DNA of 7,938 nucleotides, taken from positions 1 through 7,938 of the forward strand of contig DTZQ01000528.1 in assembly GCA_012961305.1 (NCBI GenBank). The letters run 5' to 3'. Numbering within the stretch: position 1 is the first letter of the stretch; each line of letters opens with the position of its first letter. The notes beneath the pieces are model-generated. The model made no database searches. It was not told where the DNA came from and worked only from the letters and a program-made list of their open reading frames with translations. Made by a program: the position numbers and the translations under genes. Source of the DNA: Armatimonadota bacterium. GTDB lineage: Bacteria; Armatimonadota; UBA10988; DTZQ01. Positions 5,304-7,938 of this stretch are shown here, in pieces.

Positions 5304-7938
5304 GTGGTTCGGTCTTTTTGCCAGCGCGGGTGGAGCAGCAAGGTAGGGGGGATGCTCGTGGTATGTCTGCTGGAGGTAGGGGCAGTGGAGGGAGCGGAAA
5401 TTAGCGCCGGCGATTGGACTGCCCGGTTTTCGCCCTATAATGGGCTGACCCTTACCTATCGGGGATTAACGGTAATTGAACGGGCTCCCCTGATGGTGCG
5501 GAACGACGGCCAGGTGGTTTTCTCCTGGGCCCGTCAACGTCCGACTGTAAAGGTGACCTCTCTGCCCTCTGCTCAAATCCTTGCTGTCAGTTATCCTGCT
5601 GAAAGCGAGGCCAAGGCCCCCTTCAGTTGTAACTACCGGGTGACCCTCTGGGCAGACAATCGGGTGTTCATCAACCTGGAATATGCTTCTCACTCCTCCC
5701 GTTCCCTGCGGGTGGACTACCGGCTGGGCCATTTTCTGGACACCTTGTTCGCCGGCCGCAAGTACACCGTAACCACCAACCGGGGCCAATACTCTGGCCA
5801 GTTCCCTTTGCTTCCGCCCTCGTCCGGCGTCGGCACCCGCACCGTGGCTGAGGACCTGCGGGACTTGACGCTACACGCGCCTCTGGGCGACCTGCGGTTG
5901 AGCGTGGTGGAAGGGAGCGACCCGCTGTCCCTTTTTGACTCCCGCCAGCAGTACTGGGTGGCTTTTTCGCGCACGGCGGCAGTGTGGCTGGGGATACAAC
6001 GGTGGCTTAGGCCAGGAGGCCGGGGTCGCTGTGGGGTGCTGCTGACTTTCACTCCCCGCCCGGTAACTGACACGGCCCCACTGGAGGTAGTCACGCACCC
6101 CTCCTCTTTGGCGCAGGAAAGGGTGATGGCTGCCTGGCTGCCGGCCCGAGGGGCGCGGTGGCTGTTAGAGCCGACTACGGCGACGGAAAGCGATTTGACC
6201 GTAGTGGACGCGCAACAGGGCCTCCTGCCCACGCCTGTAGCCCCCGCGGTTGAACGGCGGGTGCAGCACGCCCTCACTTGGCTGGAGCGGCTTTTCGGGG
6301 AGCGGTTGGAACTCCAACCGGCCCCGCCGCAGGCCCGGCCGGTGTTGATTCCGCGCCCCCACGTGCTGCGGTGGCAGGAGTCGGATTTCGTCTTCGACCG
6401 TACGACGCGCCTTGCCCTGGCCACGGATGCGGAGGAAGGCTTACTGCGCGTTGCAGAGGGCCTGCAGCGGCACTTGGAGCAGGTGTTCGAGCGAAAAGTG
6501 CCCCTGGTGCATCTGGCGAGGGCAGACGACACGCCGGGGCTGATTCTGCTGAGTACGCTGAACGACGCTTTGGAACGTAGCATCCCTTCTCCCCAACCTT
6601 TGGCGGCCCGGGTGTCCCGTCGGCCGGAGGGATATTGGCTAAAGGTCACCCCACGGCGAGTGCGGGTGGTGGGGGGAAGTGTGCGGGGGGTTTTTTACGG
6701 GGTCCAGACTTTGCAGCAGTTGCTCAAAATCGGCGAGTTGGGCGAATTGGCGGCGACGGGCGTGTTCATCGAAGATTGGCCCACTTTCGCCTTTCGCGGC
6801 ATTCACCTCCTGGCCGACGACCATGCTCTGGAGTGGCACAAGCAACTCATTCGCGACGTATTCGCCCCCCTCAAAATCAACACCATCGTATTAGAGTGCG
6901 AGTATGCCCGCTGGGACACGCAACCCGACCTGGCGCCGGAATGGGCCATGACCAAAGGGGAAATGCGGGAACTGTGCGCCTATGCGCGGGAGCATTTCAT
7001 CGAAGTCATCCCTCTGGTGCAGACTTTGGGCCACTGCGGTTGGCTATTTCGCGGCGGGCGCAACCTGGACTTGGCTGAAGACCCGGAGGAACCCTATGCC
7101 TACTGCGTGACCAACCCGCGTACCTACGAGGTTATCTTTGGCATTCTGCGGGAAGTGCTGGAGGTGTTCCAGCCACGCTACGTGCACTTGGGCCACGATG
7201 AAGTTACCCATCGGGGACGGTTCCCCTATCGCTCTGCGGGCTGGCGGGCGAGGGATTTGTTTGTGGAAGACGTGCGCAAACTGCACGATTTCCTGAGCCG
7301 TCGTGGGGTGCGCATGATGCTGTGGGGAGACATGCTGCTGCGCCCTGGCGAGGCCAATGACGCGGCCCACGGTGGAGCGCCCGACCATCTGGCCCGGGCC
7401 CGCCGCCGTTTGCCCCGGGACATCGTCATTTGCGATTGGCACTACGGAGTGTTTCCCGATTATCCGAGTTTACGGGTTTTCCAGCGGGACGGGTTCCCGG
7501 TCGTGGCCGCGAGTTGGATGAACCCCCGCAACATCTACCAACTCAGCCGAGCCGCCTGGCGGGCCCGTTCCTGGGGACTGCTGCAGACGACCTGGACGGG
7601 CTACGGAGGTAATCGGGAAGCCCCTCGACAGCACTACGACCAACTGGCGGCTTACGTTTTGGCCGCGGAATATGCCTGGTCGCCCCACATCCCACCACTG
7701 GAGCATTTGGGCTACGTGCCCGGGGAGGTTCTGTCGCGGTTGGCGGCCCAGCATCGGCCAGTCGGGCGTCAGCCCCGGGACGGGTACTTGGTGGATTTAC
7801 TGCCCTACTGCACGGTGGCTTTGCGGGACGATGTGAGCAGCGGTTGGGTGGGCTACGGCCCGGCCTACGACCTGCGGAGACTGCCCACCGGCACCCAGCG
7901 GCTGGGAGAGGTGGTGTTCAAAATCGGCCGGCTGCCCA
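5304..7938 (+). CDS. Secreted GH20-like glycoside hydrolase (beta-N-acetylhexosaminidase superfamily), 3' end outside window
   Basis: The frame runs without a stop to the window end, giving 878 residues from GTG 5304. That start gives a signal peptide: charged VVRSFCQRGWSSK, then hydrophobic VGGMLVVCLLEVGAV, with cleavage near GAVEGA. ATG 5352 would lose the charged part. An in-frame stop lies at 5262-5264. About 32-275 is a beta-rich domain I do not recognise. About 360-485 matches GH20 domain 2, ending GVFYGVQTLQQLL (Tyr465). The TIM barrel starts at VFIEDWPTFAFRG (Arg498). It carries IPLVQTLGHCGW and then YVHLGHDEV, where Asp632-Glu633 correspond to the GH20 Asp-Glu pair (usual H.GGDE). 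From about 826 (WVGYGPAYDLRRLP) a further beta domain begins. In GH20 the Glu is acid/base and the Asp holds the substrate acetamido group. The usual LD..RHF after RG is replaced here (IHLLADDHAL), so the substrate may not be GlcNAc. It diverges from the HEAT / GH42-like unit and probably shares its glycan. Confidence 0.78.
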   Translation, partial: MVRSFCQRGWSSKVGGMLVVCLLEVGAVEGAEISAGDWTARFSPYNGLTLTYRGLTVIERAPLMVRNDGQVVFSWARQRPTVKVTSLPSAQILAVSYPAESEAKAPFSCNYRVTLWADNRVFINLEYASHSSRSLRVDYRLGHFLDTLFAGRKYTVTTNRGQYSGQFPLLPPSSGVGTRTVAEDLRDLTLHAPLGDLRLSVVEGSDPLSLFDSRQQYWVAFSRTAAVWLGIQRWLRPGGRGRCGVLLTFTPRPVTDTAPLEVVTHPSSLAQERVMAAWLPARGARWLLEPTTATESDLTVVDAQQGLLPTPVAPAVERRVQHALTWLERLFGERLELQPAPPQARPVLIPRPHVLRWQESDFVFDRTTRLALATDAEEGLLRVAEGLQRHLEQVFERKVPLVHLARADDTPGLILLSTLNDALERSIPSPQPLAARVSRRPEGYWLKVTPRRVRVVGGSVRGVFYGVQTLQQLLKIGELGELAATGVFIEDWPTFAFRGIHLLADDHALEWHKQLIRDVFAPLKINTIVLECEYARWDTQPDLAPEWAMTKGEMRELCAYAREHFIEVIPLVQTLGHCGWLFRGGRNLDLAEDPEEPYAYCVTNPRTYEVIFGILREVLEVFQPRYVHLGHDEVTHRGRFPYRSAGWRARDLFVEDVRKLHDFLSRRGVRMMLWGDMLLRPGEANDAAHGGAPDHLARARRRLPRDIVICDWHYGVFPDYPSLRVFQRDGFPVVAASWMNPRNIYQLSRAAWRARSWGLLQTTWTGYGGNREAPRQHYDQLAAYVLAAEYAWSPHIPPLEHLGYVPGEVLSRLAAQHRPVGRQPRDGYLVDLLPYCTVALRDDVSSGWVGYGPAYDLRRLPTGTQRLGEVVFKIGRLP

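Noticed and set aside
5120..5341. Minus-strand frame of 73 codons upstream of the HEAT gene
   Set aside because: It lies across the divergent control region and overlaps the promoter. It has no ribosome site and no recognisable family.
5355..5366. Lipoprotein signal at LVVC in the GH20-like leader
   Set aside because: The residue before Cys is Val, where a lipobox needs Gly, Ala or Ser. The hydrophobic run also continues past the Cys.
5717..6649. Minus-strand open frame of 310 codons, Ser/Arg-rich
   Set aside because: It is the antisense shadow of the GH20-like gene. Its composition is typical of GC-rich shadow frames, and the plus strand shows clear family motifs.

Overview
The window (7,938 bp, GC-rich) carries five protein genes. 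Two are cut by the window edges. GC richness, strong Shine-Dalgarno sites, secreted GH42-like and GH20-like glycosidases, an ABHD18-type hydrolase and a dispersed CCGCAGAG-type palindromic repeat suggest a free-living bacterium that degrades polysaccharides. Armatimonadota is my best guess, with Planctomycetota, Acidobacteriota or Chloroflexota-like lineages as alternatives. The placement rests on family resemblance only, because no rRNA or other marker gene is present.

Layout from left to right. (1) 1-458, plus strand: the C-terminal part of an alpha/beta-hydrolase. It retains the catalytic Asp and His regions and has a beta-rich tail ending in Phe. (2) 459-736: a non-coding gap between convergent genes. 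Its right part holds back-to-back hairpins with different arms but similar TTCC/GGAA/TTCAA centres. (3) 737-1465, minus strand: a rhomboid-fold membrane protein lacking the usual Ser-His protease signature. (4) 1466-1614: a spacer with a 72-bp imperfect palindrome (arms CCGCAGAGA / TCTCTGCGG), a dispersed-repeat type. (5) 1615-5069, minus strand: a two-gene unit. A HEAT-repeat protein is followed, with overlapping stop and start codons, by a large secreted GH42-like glycosidase. A near-consensus sigma70-type promoter at 5095-5123 precedes it and fixes the start of the HEAT gene. (6) 5070-5303: a divergent control region containing that promoter and a perfect 12-bp palindrome. (7) 5304-7938, plus strand: a secreted GH20-like glycosidase, still open at the window end. 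It is the longest reading frame on the plus strand.

How the genes may work together: the two exported glycoside hydrolases face away from a shared 234-bp region and probably belong to one glycan-use locus. The GH42-like enzyme has a carbohydrate-binding-like module set into its N-terminal region. The GH20-like enzyme has the order beta-sandwich, GH20 domain 2, TIM barrel, then a C-terminal beta domain. The HEAT protein has no export signal and appears cytoplasmic. Its C-terminal tail repeats the pentapeptide TGREL three times with different codons, which looks like a repeated docking motif of unknown partner. The rhomboid-like protein and the hydrolase have no evident link to glycan use. The points most worth a second look are the TGREL tail, the hairpin array and the divergent active-site signature of the GH20-like enzyme.
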